From NCBI GenBank assembly GCA_934047225.1, contig OW204004.1, positions 4,902,401 through 4,966,400 on the forward strand: a stretch of DNA of 64,000 nucleotides, given 5' to 3'. How positions within the stretch are numbered: position 1 is the first letter of the stretch; each line of letters begins with the position of its first letter. Positions 10,446-21,907 of this stretch are shown piece after piece. A program made the translations under genes and the position numbers. Source of the DNA: Ypsolopha sequella (lineage: Eukaryota; Arthropoda; Insecta; Lepidoptera; Ypsolophidae). Under the pieces are notes generated by a model, which was not told the DNA's origin, did not search any database, and saw only the letters and a list, made by a program, of their open reading frames with translations.

Positions 10446-11799
10446 AAATCCCCCCCCAGTGAGGGCAATTTGGAGGACTGAACCGCCAAGTTACCCCTTT
10501 CCGGGCGAAGACTTGACTTAAACTAGCATAGTTATTTACAAAAAAATTATCAATATCTTTTAGATAGTTAGCAGTACCTTTGTAGTTAGTGCCATTGTCG
10601 GAGCGAACAAGTGAAGGTAGACCTCTACGCGACACGAAACGGTCCAACGCGGCGACGAAGGCCTCAGTAGACAAAGCTGAAACCACTTCCAAGTGGACAG
10701 CCTTGGTGGCCAAGCACACAAATACACATAGGTATGCTTTGACAACCCGAGCGTTGCGAACGGTGGACGTTTTGACCGAGAATGGTCCCGCCATGTCGGC
10801 ACCAACTCCGTCAAAAGGCCTGGAAGGATTGACCCGGTCTGCAGGCAGGTCACCCATTTGCGGCTGCATGAGAGAGGCCTTAATCCTGTAACAAGGAAAA
10901 CAACTAAAAAGCACATTACGAATTACTCGGCGAGCAGACAAAATCCAGTACTCTCGCTGTAGTATCGCCATCAGGGCAGTACAGCCCGCGTGTGCATTGC
11001 GAATGTGCCGGTCCGACACCAAGAGCTTCACCAAAGGTCCACCTTTAGGTAGAAGCAAGGGATGACGACTTCCGTATGGCAGGTCGGCTTGCCGAAGTCG
11101 GCCTCCAACACGCAAAAGTCCTTCAGAGTCTGTGAAAGGATTCAATTTAGCGACCGCTCCTTTCAGCTTGGCGCGACCCTCACGCAATATTTGAAGTTCC
11201 GACTTGAAGCGGTCCGCTTGAAGTACACGAACCCAGTGTATCATCGCGTTCCGACGCTCCTCTGCACTCACGGCTGGGGACAAAAGTTTATTTTGTGGAT
11301 GTCGACAGTTATGGATGAAACGCTTCATCCAGCTAGTAATCACCAGTAGTTTATCCAGACTGCTGTATCGACCAGGCAGCCAATCAGGATCCAAGGCCGG
11401 TTCCACGATCAGAGCGTGAACACGTAACCCTGGCAAAATCTGGGCTGTTCTGTCCACCTGCTGGACAGGCCACGAAGATTCCTCTCCTTCCAGCCACTCT
11501 GTTTTCCACCAAAGTGGATGAGACACCAGTTCTGGAGCGGTGCAACCCCGAGACGCACAGTCCGCTGGGTTGCAATCACCTGGAACATGACGCCAAATAA
11601 TGTTAATTCCTACATTTTGAATTTGAGAAACCCGGTTTCCTACAAAAATTTCCAAAGTATGTGGAGCGGCACGCAGCCATGCCAGCGCCACTTGACTATC
11701 TGACCAAGCAAAGACATTCTGAATGTCAACAGTAGGGGCCAACTTACGAGAGACATGGTTTAACAGCCTGGATAACAAATGGGCTCCGCTTAGCTCCAA
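10375..11799 (-). pseudogene. BEL/Pao RNase H and integrase segment
   Basis: Residues 1-90 continue RNase H (FAWSDSQVALAWL, then WRHVPGDCNPADCASRG). The integrase zinc domain has H265, H270, C300 and C303. The catalytic core shows D335 (GVGADMAGPF), D401 (VRSDNGTNY) and E453 (HWGGIFEAAVKSAK). The frame equals that of the upstream protease-RT segment, from which a single TAG at 11848-11850 separates it. The integrase would insert the cDNA. The frame is lost at about 10395, so the C-terminal domain lies in the next entry's frame. Confidence 0.93.
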
Positions 11800-11847
11800 T
11801 TTTGGAATAGTCAGACGGGTGCGAATGGGTGCAACCTTGCTTTTCGC

Positions 11848-13740
11848 CTAAATTAATACGACGTTGACCCGGCCTCCGGTATCAACCGTCCGTAAATACA
11901 CTGCTGAAGCGTACCCCCGCTCAGATGCATCGCAAAAACCATGAAGGCTCACCTGACACTTGCCTGGCGGTAAAATTCGACGAGGCAAAGCCACCTGATT
12001 GACTTCCTCCATCGAGGTGATCAAATCCAGCCAGGTGTCCAACGGAGGCCCGATGAGCGGCTCGTCCCACGAAACTCCCAGAGTCCAGAGCTGCTGCAGA
12101 AGACACTTGGCCAAGAAGATGACTGGACAAATCCAACCGTTTGGATCAAACATGCGAGCTACCGTGGACAGCACCGTCCTCTTAGTCCAGACCCTCTGTG
12201 ACTCCAATTCCACCTGAAACGTGAAAATATCATTGACAGGTTGGTATTTCATTCCTAATACTGCTATCATGTTAGGATCCTCGACGTCCGCAAATAAGTT
12301 TGGATTCTGTTGGTGATCCTCCGGAATACCTTCCAACAGTTTAGGGTCATTTGAAAGCCATTTCCTAAGTTCATAACCTCCCGTGGCAAGAATTGCAATT
12401 AACTCGTCCCGTAATATGAGAGCCTCCTCAATATTTTGAGCCCCGGTGCACACATCATCAACATAGATATCTCGTGCCAATGCGGCCGCCGCACGGGGAA
12501 AGCGGGCTCGTTCCTGCTCCGCCAACTCCAACAAGCACCTAATAGCAATGTATGGACTGGATTTCAAACCATATGTGTTGGTGTTGAGCTCGTAGACGGT
12601 TACCGGATCATCCGGGTGTTCGCGCCAGAGAATCAGCTGAAACCGCCTGTCATCTGGGTGGATAACCGTCTGCCGGAACATCATCCTGATGTCTGCTCCA
12701 AACACCACCTGGTGTCTCCTGAAATTTAAAATAACGTCAATAACATCCCGGTGTAACTTGGGACCGGAATGTAAACATTGATTCAAATTGACCCCAGTAG
12801 AAGTGGGGGCCGAACCATCGAACACAGTTCTCAGTTTGCCCGAAGAAGCCTTCAACACTGCATGGTGAGGCAGAAAGTAATGCTCAGTGGACGTCCAGTC
12901 TACTCGAGCCGGAGACATGTGACCTAATGCTTCATACTCGCGCATAAATTCTATATATTTATCGCGAAGCACAGGGTCGCGCTGCATGCGCCGCTCTATG
13001 GACAACAATCTTTTCTCTGCCAGTGACCTTGATTGACCTAGAACAGGAGAGGATACAGTAAATGGTAACCTAGTTACGAAACGACCGGAATTCAACCTCG
13101 TAGTGTTGGCTTGAAAAAATGCCTCGCACTCTACATGGTCCGGGTCCACCCTAGAGACCATGGGAGGTTCCTCAATTTCCCAAAATTGTTGCATCGTCTT
13201 GGCAAGAGATGCTGATGCTATGACCTTCAATTCGTCCGGAGCATAGTCATCAAAGACTGGTCCCATTATAGAAAACCCAAATATTGTGGAAACCGCCACT
13301 AATGGTGAGGGATCCAGAGTCTTCTGAGTACCTAATAGGATCCATCCTAACACATCCGAACCCAGGAGAACATCGACTGGGGACGGATGATAAAAACGTG
13401 GGTCTGCCAGATCCAGACCTGACGTGCACGAGATTATTGACGGTGGAAGGTCCGAAGAAGGCTGCCAGCCGACAATTTCGTCCATAACCATGGCTGCAGT
13501 CGAAATTCTCATGGTGGAGGAACGTACCGATGAAAAGGTGAAATGTGTTTGACCTAACGACTGTTTCACCTCCAGTCCACCAATACCTAGGAGCGGCACC
13601 GACGAAACTTCCAAGTTTAATCCCAATTGTTGCGCTACTCGTGTGCTCAATAAGCATCCTTGACTACCCGAGTCGAGGAGGGCCCGGACCCTAACCCGAT
13701 CCCCCTTAGGGCCCCAGACGTGAGCCATCACGGTGGGCAA
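11848..13740 (-). pseudogene. BEL/Pao protease, RT and RNase H start
   Basis: A 630-residue segment. The aspartic protease active site is LLDSGS at residues 21-26. The reverse transcriptase has GADIRMMF at 348-355 and the catalytic YVDD at 426-429. The RNase H start is LHGFCDASERGYAS at 599-612. The segment ends at TAG (11848-11850), within the normally continuous RNase H. Upstream, a TAA at 13783-13785 interrupts the same frame. These domains make the retrotransposon cDNA in cytoplasmic particles. All key residues of RT and protease are present. Confidence 0.94.
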
Positions 13741-13782
13741 CAGAACCGTCCGCGGTTCCGTACTCGTAGCTGTGCAAGCTAG

Positions 13783-14349
13783 TTACGAATTATCCCGCCT
13801 TTGGACTGCAGGATTAATCCATTGCGCGTTGTACGGCTGGCGCGTGCATAACCCCATCCTGGGGGGAGCGTAGCCTGAGGCTCTCCCGAAGTACGGCGGG
13901 TGGTATTCCAAACGCGGGTACTCATGACACGGCGGTGAATAACCCCGGAACTCCGTTTGAGCACGCTGTTCCACGCCAGCAGGTACCGAAACTGGCGCGG
14001 GGAGGGGGGGCCTAGCCCTTGACAACTCCAGTTGACCCCCGCCCGTAGGGGCCCAATTCACCACAGGGCCAGATGCATGATAGCCCGTAGGCAGAGGGCC
14101 CCCATCGGGACCACGCACAGGTAAATGACTCACCTCCTGGTGAGGGGGCGCGCCTCGCGCCGCATTCCTCCGTTCCGACGGAGGGGAGTTTCGTCCGGCA
14201 GCATGATTCCCCTGGACTATGGGAGGAGGAGTTCTCCCTGAAGCACCTCTCCGGTTGTCCAAAGGGGGGGGGAGTTCTCCCTGAAGCACCCCCGCCCGTG
14301 GGTCGCCGATGCTGCGGCACCGGTGAAGCCGCTCCTGAAACATTGGCAC
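13783..14349 (-). pseudogene. BEL/Pao Gag-Pol linker, proline/arginine-rich
   Basis: An open stretch in the same frame as the protease, covering the region between the Gag zinc knuckles and the protease. It is rich in Pro, Gly and Arg (GRTPPPIVQGNHAAGRN, RGPDGGPLPTGYH). It overlaps the end of the Gag frame. The Gag frame and this frame both carry a GASGRTPP repeat, one on each side of a nine-base G run (14264-14272, plus strand), pointing to a length change in that run as the cause of the frame switch. It ends at TAA 13783-13785. Confidence 0.75.
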
Positions 14350-15538
14350 ATAAAATTACATGATGTGGCCCGCCACACATATTACATCTCTGAGGCCGGG
14401 GGCAATCTCGCTCAAAATGGTTTCCCAGACAGCCGAAACACAGTCCGTTACGCTTAACCAGCCGCCGTCTATCTGTAACATGTAGACGTAGCCACTCCAT
14501 GCAGCGCAACAAGCTATGTCCCATCTGACCACACTGCAGACAAGCCGGTTGTCCAGGAACAACGACTGTTGCAGCAAGCCGTGCCATACCACGTCCTCGT
14601 GATGACTGCGGTCCTTGTGGTTCCCTACGCCCCGTGAAACCAGCAGGTTTCCCTACCTGCGCCCCAGATGGCCCTGGATCCGGCTGTGAAGACTCCACCA
14701 CCCTGGCTTCGTACTCCAAAAACTTCATCAGGTCCGTGAACTTCGGTAAGTTATCACCATCTCGTTCCGCAGACTCCCGTTCAAAACGAGACCGGATGTC
14801 CAAAGGCAACTTACCTAAAATAATGTGAACGAGAAGAAAAGACCACTCGTCCACTGGTAATCCCAATGTCTTCAAGGCATTGCATGCGACGGTAACCGGA
14901 GTCAGTAATTGCTGCCTCAGCTGTGCCCGGTTGATGACTCTTGGCAACGTCAACAATTGAGACGCATGCGCATCCGCCAGCAAACGGATATTCTGATACC
15001 TATCATTTAATAGGCCCCACGCTATGTCATAATGATCATCCTCCACCCTGAGGTGCTGGATGAGCGACCTGGCCTCGCCCTCCAAAGTTGACATCAAATA
15101 TGCCATCTTTTGCCCCTTTGTTAAGTCTACCCTAGAATCAACTAATGACGTAAACATATTTTTGAAAGAAACCCACTCTTCCATTCTCCCATTAAAATGT
15201 GTGAGTTGAAGCGTCGGCAACCTACCCGTCACTCCATCTGCCGGTCGAGGTGTGCTAACAACCGGGCCGCCCGATTGTCGCTTCCTGATCATGGAGGCCG
15301 CCTCCGTAATATCATCATAAATTCCCATTATCTGGGCTAAATCGGTAACATACCCGTCCATAGGCTCATCCATTTCCTCCAGTGCTGCCACAGCCGCCTC
15401 TGCGTCAGCCAGCCGCTGATTCATCCGCTCGGCTCTCTCTAGGATTGCAGTGTCACGATCCGATCGAGATAGCAATCCCTGGACGGTTGTAAACCAGCGG
15501 AGCTCCTTCGCCAACGCAGCCTTGAGAGACTTGGACAT
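14012..15538 (-). pseudogene. BEL/Pao Gag
   Basis: Starts MSKSLKAALAKELRWF. It holds a coiled-coil-like N-terminus, then the DUF1759-type capsid region (LTHFNGRMEEWVSFKNMF and LIQHLRVEDDHYDIAWGLL). Three zinc-knuckle-like motifs follow at about residues 330-405: CLQCGQMGHSLLRC, CFGCLGNHFERDC and CNMCGGPHHVILC. Gag forms the particle and binds RNA. After about position 14264 the frame leaves the linker frame that leads into the protease, so the last 85 or so residues here are probably out-of-frame sequence. Confidence 0.92.
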
Positions 15539-16065
15539 CTTGCCGCAACAAACCGGGAAATGTATAAATAAAAACTATTTAGCAAACACCCTGACACGGC
15601 ACAAAATACAGAAGCACTGCTCAATAGATACCCTACCTATAAATAGAATTTAATTAGCAAATGTAATTCCCAATTACAATACTATGTAGTGTACCTACAA
15701 TACAAATTACAATTAGGTTACCTACTTATTACAACAATACTAAATTTAAATTATATTTGGTGTATACAATACACACAAACCTGAATGCAAATTCCACTAT
15801 GCACTTTAACTAACAAGTTGATTTCCCAATCACAAATGTATGTACTAAATTAACAATTTATATTGATATTACCGAACCCTTCGAATCAATTATCTACTCA
15901 AAGCACTAAACAAATCCAATATAATAGTTACATCAATAACATGTACATTACAACCATGTAAAAGCCTAGCTATGTTAAAGTTCAATGACACTGGGGCCGC
16001 CCAGTTCCGCTGTTTAAATGAATATAAACTGAAGGTAGATTAACCACGGTCATGCTTCCAGAAAT
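15539..16065 (-). other. BEL/Pao 5' leader
   Basis: This lies between the 5' LTR and the Gag start. It is AT-rich with no coding. A primer-binding site would be expected at its right end, just inside 16066, where the minus strand reads ATTTCTGGAAGCATGACC; I could not match this to a specific tRNA 3' end. Confidence 0.6.
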
Positions 16066-16638
16066 TGTATGATAAAGGGTGATATTAGCAGCTGGAACAG
16101 GGGCCCATAAGCTGTCCCAGATCTATATTCTACAAATATCTTATATTCTACAAAAGTATACAAAATTTCCTACCAGAAATGTTCACTTGATGACGTCACC
16201 AGCTAGTCCTCGCACGAACCCTTTCAGCACGTGGACTCCAAGGCGTTCCGGTGTTGTGGCACGTGGTTCACCTTCCACGAAGAATCTAAACACGACCCAC
16301 CTACCCCGGGATGCATCCAAACCCAGAAGAAAAGGTAATTGTCAAGTCCACTTGTCGGTAACCGCGTGTTCAGGTTATGTCGCACACACACAGGAAATAC
16401 ACTAAAGATGGTCTTCACATCAAAATATCGTCAGACCCTGGCTGAATAATGTTTTTTAAGATGTCCACATCAATTCTATATTTATTTACCATTAATTTTA
16501 TAAAAGTTAAGAAAAAACCTTCCGATCATCGGAATGGCGTCCAAGCAAGAGAGCTTAGTGTTACCACACACAAAAAACAAAACCGTCGACCGAACACTCG
16601 ACAGATGCGTTCTAAAAATATACATTTTATTCATAACA
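16066..16638 (-). repeat. BEL/Pao 5' LTR
   Basis: The 5' LTR of the minus-strand element, 573 bp. It differs from the 3' LTR at about six positions by eye (for example T/C near 16170 and GC/TT near 16554). It carries the promoter for the element; no exact TATA box was assigned. Confidence 0.95.
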
Positions 16639-16643
16639 GCTAA

Positions 16644-17330
16644 TATTAAATCTTTTCACAAGTTGGTGAGACATTTCTGTCTCTTTTTTAAATCTTTGAT
16701 GTCAAAAATGCACTGCGGATGGATATATCATTTTACATTTCATATAGTTTTTGTCAACAATTCGGCCATGGCAAAGATAAACGGTTTTCATGGAGTCACT
16801 GTTATTGAGGAACAATGTTTTTGGGCACAGTCTGTAATAACTGAATTTTATCGTCATTTCCAAAGAATTGCTGTGGCAAAGTTTTTCAAATAAATTTATT
16901 AGTATGACACCACAGTTCTCAAAATCTTTTTGGAGAGTGTGAAGTAGTATGTTGCATTTTACATTTTGTGTTTTTAATATTGCTTTAGCTCATTTTAAAT
17001 CAAATGATTTGGATGCTTGCTCATTGCCTATAGGATCAATAACAGTGATAGTTAAAGTTCTTGGATCAATTATGATCATCACATAATAATAAGCATGGCA
17101 CACAGGTAAAAAGCATTAGGCATATTTTGTGGTAACTGAAGCTCGGATAGTTTGTTATTTGTTAAATCGTCAATGTCAGCCCTCATGTACATAGTTGATC
17201 TTTCAACTGAAACGAGATTATAGGGACTTCCAGATTCTTTATTAATTATATAAAGGCAGTGGTCCCCTTCAAAACTTACAAGCCATTTGTTATCGTCTAA
17301 TGATAATGCCTTCGATTAAAATTTCTTTTA
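16644..17330 (-). pseudogene. Ulp1-like cysteine protease remnant
   Basis: Minus-strand pieces in shifting frames read ALSLDDNKWLVSFEGDHC, then HAYYYVMIIIDPRTLTITVI followed by DPIGNEQ, then LQKDFENCGVILINLFEKL (NCGV at about 16905-16916). The layout His ... Asp-Pro-x-Gly ... Gln ... xNCGV resembles the Ulp1/C48 protease core, which is found in several transposon families including NeSL-type non-LTR retrotransposons. Stops and frame changes show decay. It lies downstream of the SANT-like protein on the same strand and is cut by the BEL insertion. The assignment rests on short motifs. Confidence 0.42.
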
Positions 17331-17559
17331 TAGAAAATTTTATGTCTTGTTGCTTTGTGACAATATAGCCTCGGTAATTTAGTAATATTGAAATATATGT
17401 ATTTATGTCATGTAGGTATACTGCCTTCATGCCGAAAAAGGGCACAAGCCACAAAATAAAATGTCGAGTAAAATTTGAATTTAGGATTTTATATATTCAT
17501 TTCAAAAATAGGTAGATTTAATATATTTTTGAATTTTTAGTTAATGTCAAAAGTTGCAT

Positions 17560-18681
17560 TTATGAAATAACTTTTATAATGTGTAGAAGAAATATAAATA
17601 TTTTTGAATTAAATAAGAAAACAGTATCTTTAAAGTACTGGAGTGTTTGTTCGAAAGTTTTGTCTATTTGGAGGTCTCTTTTAGGGTTTTGTTGTTCAAT
17701 TAAGTCTCCCTCGGGTAGCTCAAGTTCAATGCTATTTAGAAATTGAACTTCAGTGTTGTCATAGTTTGGTTCTTGTGTAATATGAGTCTCGTCTGTGTCG
17801 TTAATTAGGTGAATGGTAGTATTTATTGAAAGTTCTTCTGCTACTTCTTGCCTAATTGTATTTAATCGATCATCGCTAATGTATTTGTTATTTATAATTG
17901 CTCTTCTCTGATCAGAAATTCGTTGTTCAGTTAAGTGTGCAAGTGAAGGAAAAGTGCTACTGAAAGCTTCATGTAATGGTTTTCGGTAAGTAGTTCTATT
18001 TGTGTCCAGTTGTGTTATTTTGTAGTACAATCGAATTATTGTCTCGTTGTGCTCAGTGGTCCATCTCATTCGCGTCAAATTTTGGGAGTTGCATGTCTCT
18101 ACAGATGTTTTTACGGTGTGAGAAATTGGTGTAATAATCCGGTGTGTTGCGTTATCAGATCTGTGTGTGTTTGTGTGAATTTGTTGAGTGGAAAGGCTTC
18201 TTTCTAGGATATTTAATTCTTCTTTCACAGCGTTGTAAATTTCGTGTATTGAACTTTGTGATAGTAATTTATTTCGAACTATGGCTCTACGTTGGTCACC
18301 TACTCGCTGCCGGCTAGCTTGCATATCTGGGTATTTTTCTATAAATTTCAGATGTAATGGTTCCAGGTAGGTTTTAGTGTCAGTATCAAGTGCGGTAAGT
18401 TGAAGGTACGTACGTAGTATGAACTTATTCATTTCAGGCGTCCATCGCCTACGCGTACTGGTAGCGCTCGCAGTGGGTACAAGCTCTAAGTCAGTATTGA
18501 CTTCTTGCACAACATCAGCGAAGGTGCTTGAGGATGACAAAGTAGATGTTCGCCTTGTCATATAAGAGCGGCGAGTCGAAGGAATTGATGAAAACAGTGA
18601 TATAGTATCATCGCTCGAAGATTCGGCTGCAGGGGGGTGAATGTTACCTGTTAGCATTAGAAAATAAAAAATGTACGACAA
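17560..18681 (-). CDS. Protein with two tandem SANT/Myb-like domains
   Basis: A 373-codon open frame. A Ser-rich acidic N-terminus is followed by two related helical domains: about residues 79-155 (RRRWTPEMNKFILRTYLQL ... RQRVGDQRRAIVRNKLL) and 207-285 (RMRWTTEHNETIIRLYYKI ... TEQRISDQRRAIINNKYI). The paired RRWT start and QRR(A)I end point to an internal duplication of a SANT/Myb-like DNA-binding unit. I have seen this type of domain at the N-terminus of insect non-LTR retrotransposon proteins. A TAACAG acceptor near 18650 suggests the true exon starts there (at NIHPPAAESS) and an upstream exon exists. The last 30 residues are hydrophobic and may be intron. No RT is visible nearby. Confidence 0.5.
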   Translation of the reverse strand: MSYIFYFLMLTGNIHPPAAESSSDDTISLFSSIPSTRRSYMTRRTSTLSSSSTFADVVQEVNTDLELVPTASATSTRRRWTPEMNKFILRTYLQLTALDTDTKTYLEPLHLKFIEKYPDMQASRQRVGDQRRAIVRNKLLSQSSIHEIYNAVKEELNILERSLSTQQIHTNTHRSDNATHRIITPISHTVKTSVETCNSQNLTRMRWTTEHNETIIRLYYKITQLDTNRTTYRKPLHEAFSSTFPSLAHLTEQRISDQRRAIINNKYISDDRLNTIRQEVAEELSINTTIHLINDTDETHITQEPNYDNTEVQFLNSIELELPEGDLIEQQNPKRDLQIDKTFEQTLQYFKDTVFLFNSKIFIFLLHIIKVIS

Positions 18682-18699
18682 CTTCTGCCATCTAAGACA

Positions 18700-20080
18700 C
18701 AGGGAACATAAACTTGGACGCTAGTTACACTTTTAGCTACCTAGATGTCGTTGTGTTAGTTTTGTTGTTTTTATTTTTATGAGGCAGCATTATGATTATG
18801 ACCAGCGTTGCCAATTTTTGAGGAATTCCCCAAATTGCGGGGAATCTCAAGTTGATTGGGGATTGATATGTGGCAGGTAAATAGTTTTCAATTTGCCGCT
18901 CCGCTAATTGAAAAATTTATTTTCTATAAAGCCGAACTCGAAAGTCTTTCAACAAAAAGTGAAAAACAGGTGCGACGACGAGCGGAGCGAGAAGGAGCCT
19001 GTTAGGTTAAAATGTCAGTACATATTGGGAGCCGAGTATATGTCGTAGACAAATAGTAAAATTCCGCCGTTGACACCGTAAACTGAGACTTGAATTTTTT
19101 TACGATAAAATTTATAAATTTTAAATTTACTTATTTTTATTTTAGCATCGTCTAAGTATTCTCCTTGCCATTATTTAATAATTTAAGGTAATTACAGGTG
19201 ACTTTTAATGTAACCCCGATAATTTGATAGATTGAAGAAGAATAAACACTTGTTTCATAATAAAAAAAATAATCAAAAAAAGTTAGAGCCACTTAAATAT
19301 TTATGTACAATCCAAAGAATTGATGGTCACCTGAAGAGAAATGACAAATTGATCGCGCGAAATTATTTTAATTGTAGATCTCAATATTTTGGACTATTTT
19401 AAACTTAAATTAACATTATATATCATTGTAGTATAAAAATGCAGAAATAAAAGTAAATCTGGATGTGAGGAGATTCTGAACCAGGATTATTTTGAACTTG
19501 TTCCGTATGGGAATGACTAGGATAATCACAAATTATATTCCAAAGTTACTTATTTTCACATTTTTGAGTTAAAAAAGTATTCTACGTCTATGCTTTTGAC
19601 CCTCTCATGTTACCTTTATACTTTATACAATTAAAAATGTAACTTTTACGACCAAATGTTTTTATGTTTCCTATAAAACAAAAAAAAATATTGTGAAATT
19701 GCGCACTTGATTTTGTGACCTGCGTGGCACAGAGAGCGGTCATGTAACCACCATAAACCACTATTTTCTGCTAAAAACATGTTAATTTTTAAAGGAAATG
19801 TTAATTTTGTCGTGAAAATGTTACCTACTTCTTGTTCTTGACTGTCTGCCACTGGCAACACTGCTCTGACCGGGAATTTGATAAATTAGCGTTGGCAACC
19901 CCGATGTTGACAATTTTTCTTGAACTTGAAACGAAATTTTCAGTTTGAATGGTATCTTATTTCGTAAATTGCTCAATATCTCTAATAATTTGACGACTTT
20001 AGCAGTTTTTGGTTTTTGTGATATAGTGCTTACCTGTCACATAGTGCTTGCTGACTCCGGACACTGAATTGCCTACGAAA
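18700..20080. other. Unassigned intergenic stretch
   Basis: AT-rich, with no supported gene. It contains short moth-type repeat words (gacgagcggagcgag near 18973) and a small open frame (19646-19861, minus) with no recognisable motif. Confidence 0.3.
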
Positions 20081-20418
20081 ATGCCTAGAAGATCGTTTAC
20101 AAAATGTCATTTCGGATGTGAATCTGATGGTATGTATAAAATCACAGATTTTAATAAAAACCATTGGTTATAGGTACACTACTAAACAAATCTTGCATTA
20201 TTTGGTTTGTTTCAGTTCCTATTCATCACTTTCCGTCATATGAATATTCACATGAAGACATATTTCAGTTGTGGAAATCAGTGCTAGATTTAGCTACACA
20301 AAATAGGGGCAATGCATACATATACAACAGTATCAGATTGTGTCACAGGCATTTTGATAAAATGTATTGTTACCAAGTAAACGACTGACGGCGAATAGTA
20401 TTCCAACTTTAAATCTCC
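20081..20418 (+). pseudogene. THAP domain, two exons
   Basis: Exon 1 (20081-20129) reads MPRRSFTKCHFGCESD and ends at a GTATGT donor. Exon 2 (20216-20418) follows TTTCAG and reads VPIHHFPSYEYSHEDIFQLW, then YNSIRLCHRHFDKMYCYQVN, ending at GTAAGT. This is a THAP zinc finger (CxxxC ... CxxH). Near 20385 the frame breaks: the conserved end (LTANSIPTLNL) continues one frame over, as if one base were missing. It could start a THAP-type transposase or a host THAP gene. It is on the opposite strand to the P-element-like gene at 3-6 kb and differs in sequence. Confidence 0.75.
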
Positions 20419-20578
20419 GTAAGTAACTTGATATGGTTGCAGTGTATTTTATTGTGACTTGATTTGTATATCCATCAATTAAATAATTCAGATCAAATGT
20501 TGTAACTAAATTATGATCATTTTCTGTTTATCCAATGACTAATTTTCTGTATATTAACTTTTATTATTATATTTTCAG

Positions 20579-21640
20579 CGTCTTCCTCGGGCTTCAGTAA
20601 CCAGTCGTCTTATTCAAAACAGCCTTTTATTGAAAATGCATTGTTTTCACAAGAATTACATGGCCAAGTTTCTACAGGTAAATACCTACATGCTATTATT
20701 TTCTCACCTTCTGCGGGGCGAGCACGGGTGTCCCAAAGACGTTTTTGACAAGACGTGATAAGTGTAAAATTTCTTGCTAATTGTCTAAAATGCTATTATG
20801 GGTCAACCATGTGACTCGTTCTTGCGGCTCGACATGACTTTCTTGTTATTAACTTCATAGTGTGAGTTCATCTGAATATGCTACCAAATAAAATAATGTT
20901 TATAAGAATGCAGTTCATACAGCTAAATAACATTTTAATCTTTCTGTTCATTTTTGACACATGTGTAAATAAAGCTTCTTGAGTTTGACAATTATTTCTC
21001 ATTGTTGTTTGATACAAAAATATGGAAGGAAAAAAACAGTATGTGTCAGAATATATATATTTAGATAGCTTGTACAAGATGTAAACTTGTAAACTTAATT
21101 ATGTACTTCCTACAATGAGGGGAACAAAAAAAAATTATAAAAAAAGAACAAAAAATATCTTTGTTACAAGAAAATAATAATACGAATAAAAAAACATTTA
21201 AAAAAGTAACAGTTTTCTTCTAGTTAACATCCAAAGTACAAATTATATGCTAGTTTGATCAATTGAAAAAAAAATAGGCTTAATATTTAAAAAAAAGAAC
21301 AAGATTCTTTGAATGCAGTTTTACTTTTTCAGCGCATCCACCGGGCCTGTATATTCATTATTATTATTACTATTTCTGTATTTAATATTATATTTTCAGC
21401 GTCTTCCTCGGGCCTCAGTAACAAGCCAGAAAAATGAGAACAAAAGTTTTTAAAACTGTCAGATATGCAATATGACATGCAAGAGCACAATACCTCCTCA
21501 AGAAAAGGATTTAATCTTAACTCTAGGAAAAGGTCACTTACTCATCCTTCGGAGCATATTACTGAATGCCTTAATGAATTGTTCAAGGTTGTTCAGACGT
21601 GCCTCAAAGAATTCCCCAACAAAAATGATTTGACATGAAA
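20579..21640 (+). pseudogene. Downstream exons of the THAP gene, partly duplicated
   Basis: Exon 20579-20677 follows TTTTCAG, reads ASSSGFSNQSSYSKQPFIEN and ends at GTAAAT. A second copy of its 5' end with the same intron end lies at 21384-21425 (ASSSGLSNKPEK), and a more diverged copy (AHPPGLY) at 21333. After the second copy an open stretch to about 21640 (FNLNSRKRSLTHPSEHITEC, then FKVVQTCLKEFPNKNDL) has coding composition. No transposase core is recognisable. Frames are broken early in the second copy. Confidence 0.45.
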
Positions 21641-21907
21641 AATTTCATAAAAATATTTTGTCATTTTAATTTTGAATGGCCAATTCATAAAACTGATCTA
21701 TAGATATTCAATGTGAGTCTTGGAATAGATATCATTACTCACAGCTGGGTAAAAGGGGTGAATAAAATATTATTTGGTAAAATTAGTAGATTTGATAGAT
21801 TCGTAGATTAGTAGATTCGTGCATTAAAAAAAGTTTTCATAGTTAATTCCTTGTTTAATTTCCTTGAACTGCAAATATATAAAATATGTAAGTGGGGGAT
21901 CCATTTT

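Larger units (their letters stand above)
9303..16638 (-). mobile_element. Full-length BEL/Pao LTR retrotransposon
   Basis: A 7,336-bp element bounded by two 573-bp direct repeats (9303-9875 and 16066-16638). Both begin TG and end CA. The 5-bp target duplication GCTAA is present at 9298-9302 and 16639-16643. Internal coding runs on the minus strand in BEL/Pao order: Gag with zinc knuckles, aspartic protease, reverse transcriptase with YVDD, RNase H, and integrase with H2C2 and DDE. By eye the LTRs differ at about six positions, so the insertion is young, yet the coding region has two in-frame stops and two frameshifts. This copy therefore looks non-autonomous, unless the lesions are sequence errors. 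Confidence 0.95.

Noticed and set aside
10589..10891. Plus-strand open frames across the BEL element (also 10125-10521, 11062-11349, 12436-12729)
   Set aside because: They are antisense shadows of the Pol frame in GC-richer coding DNA, with no independent motifs.
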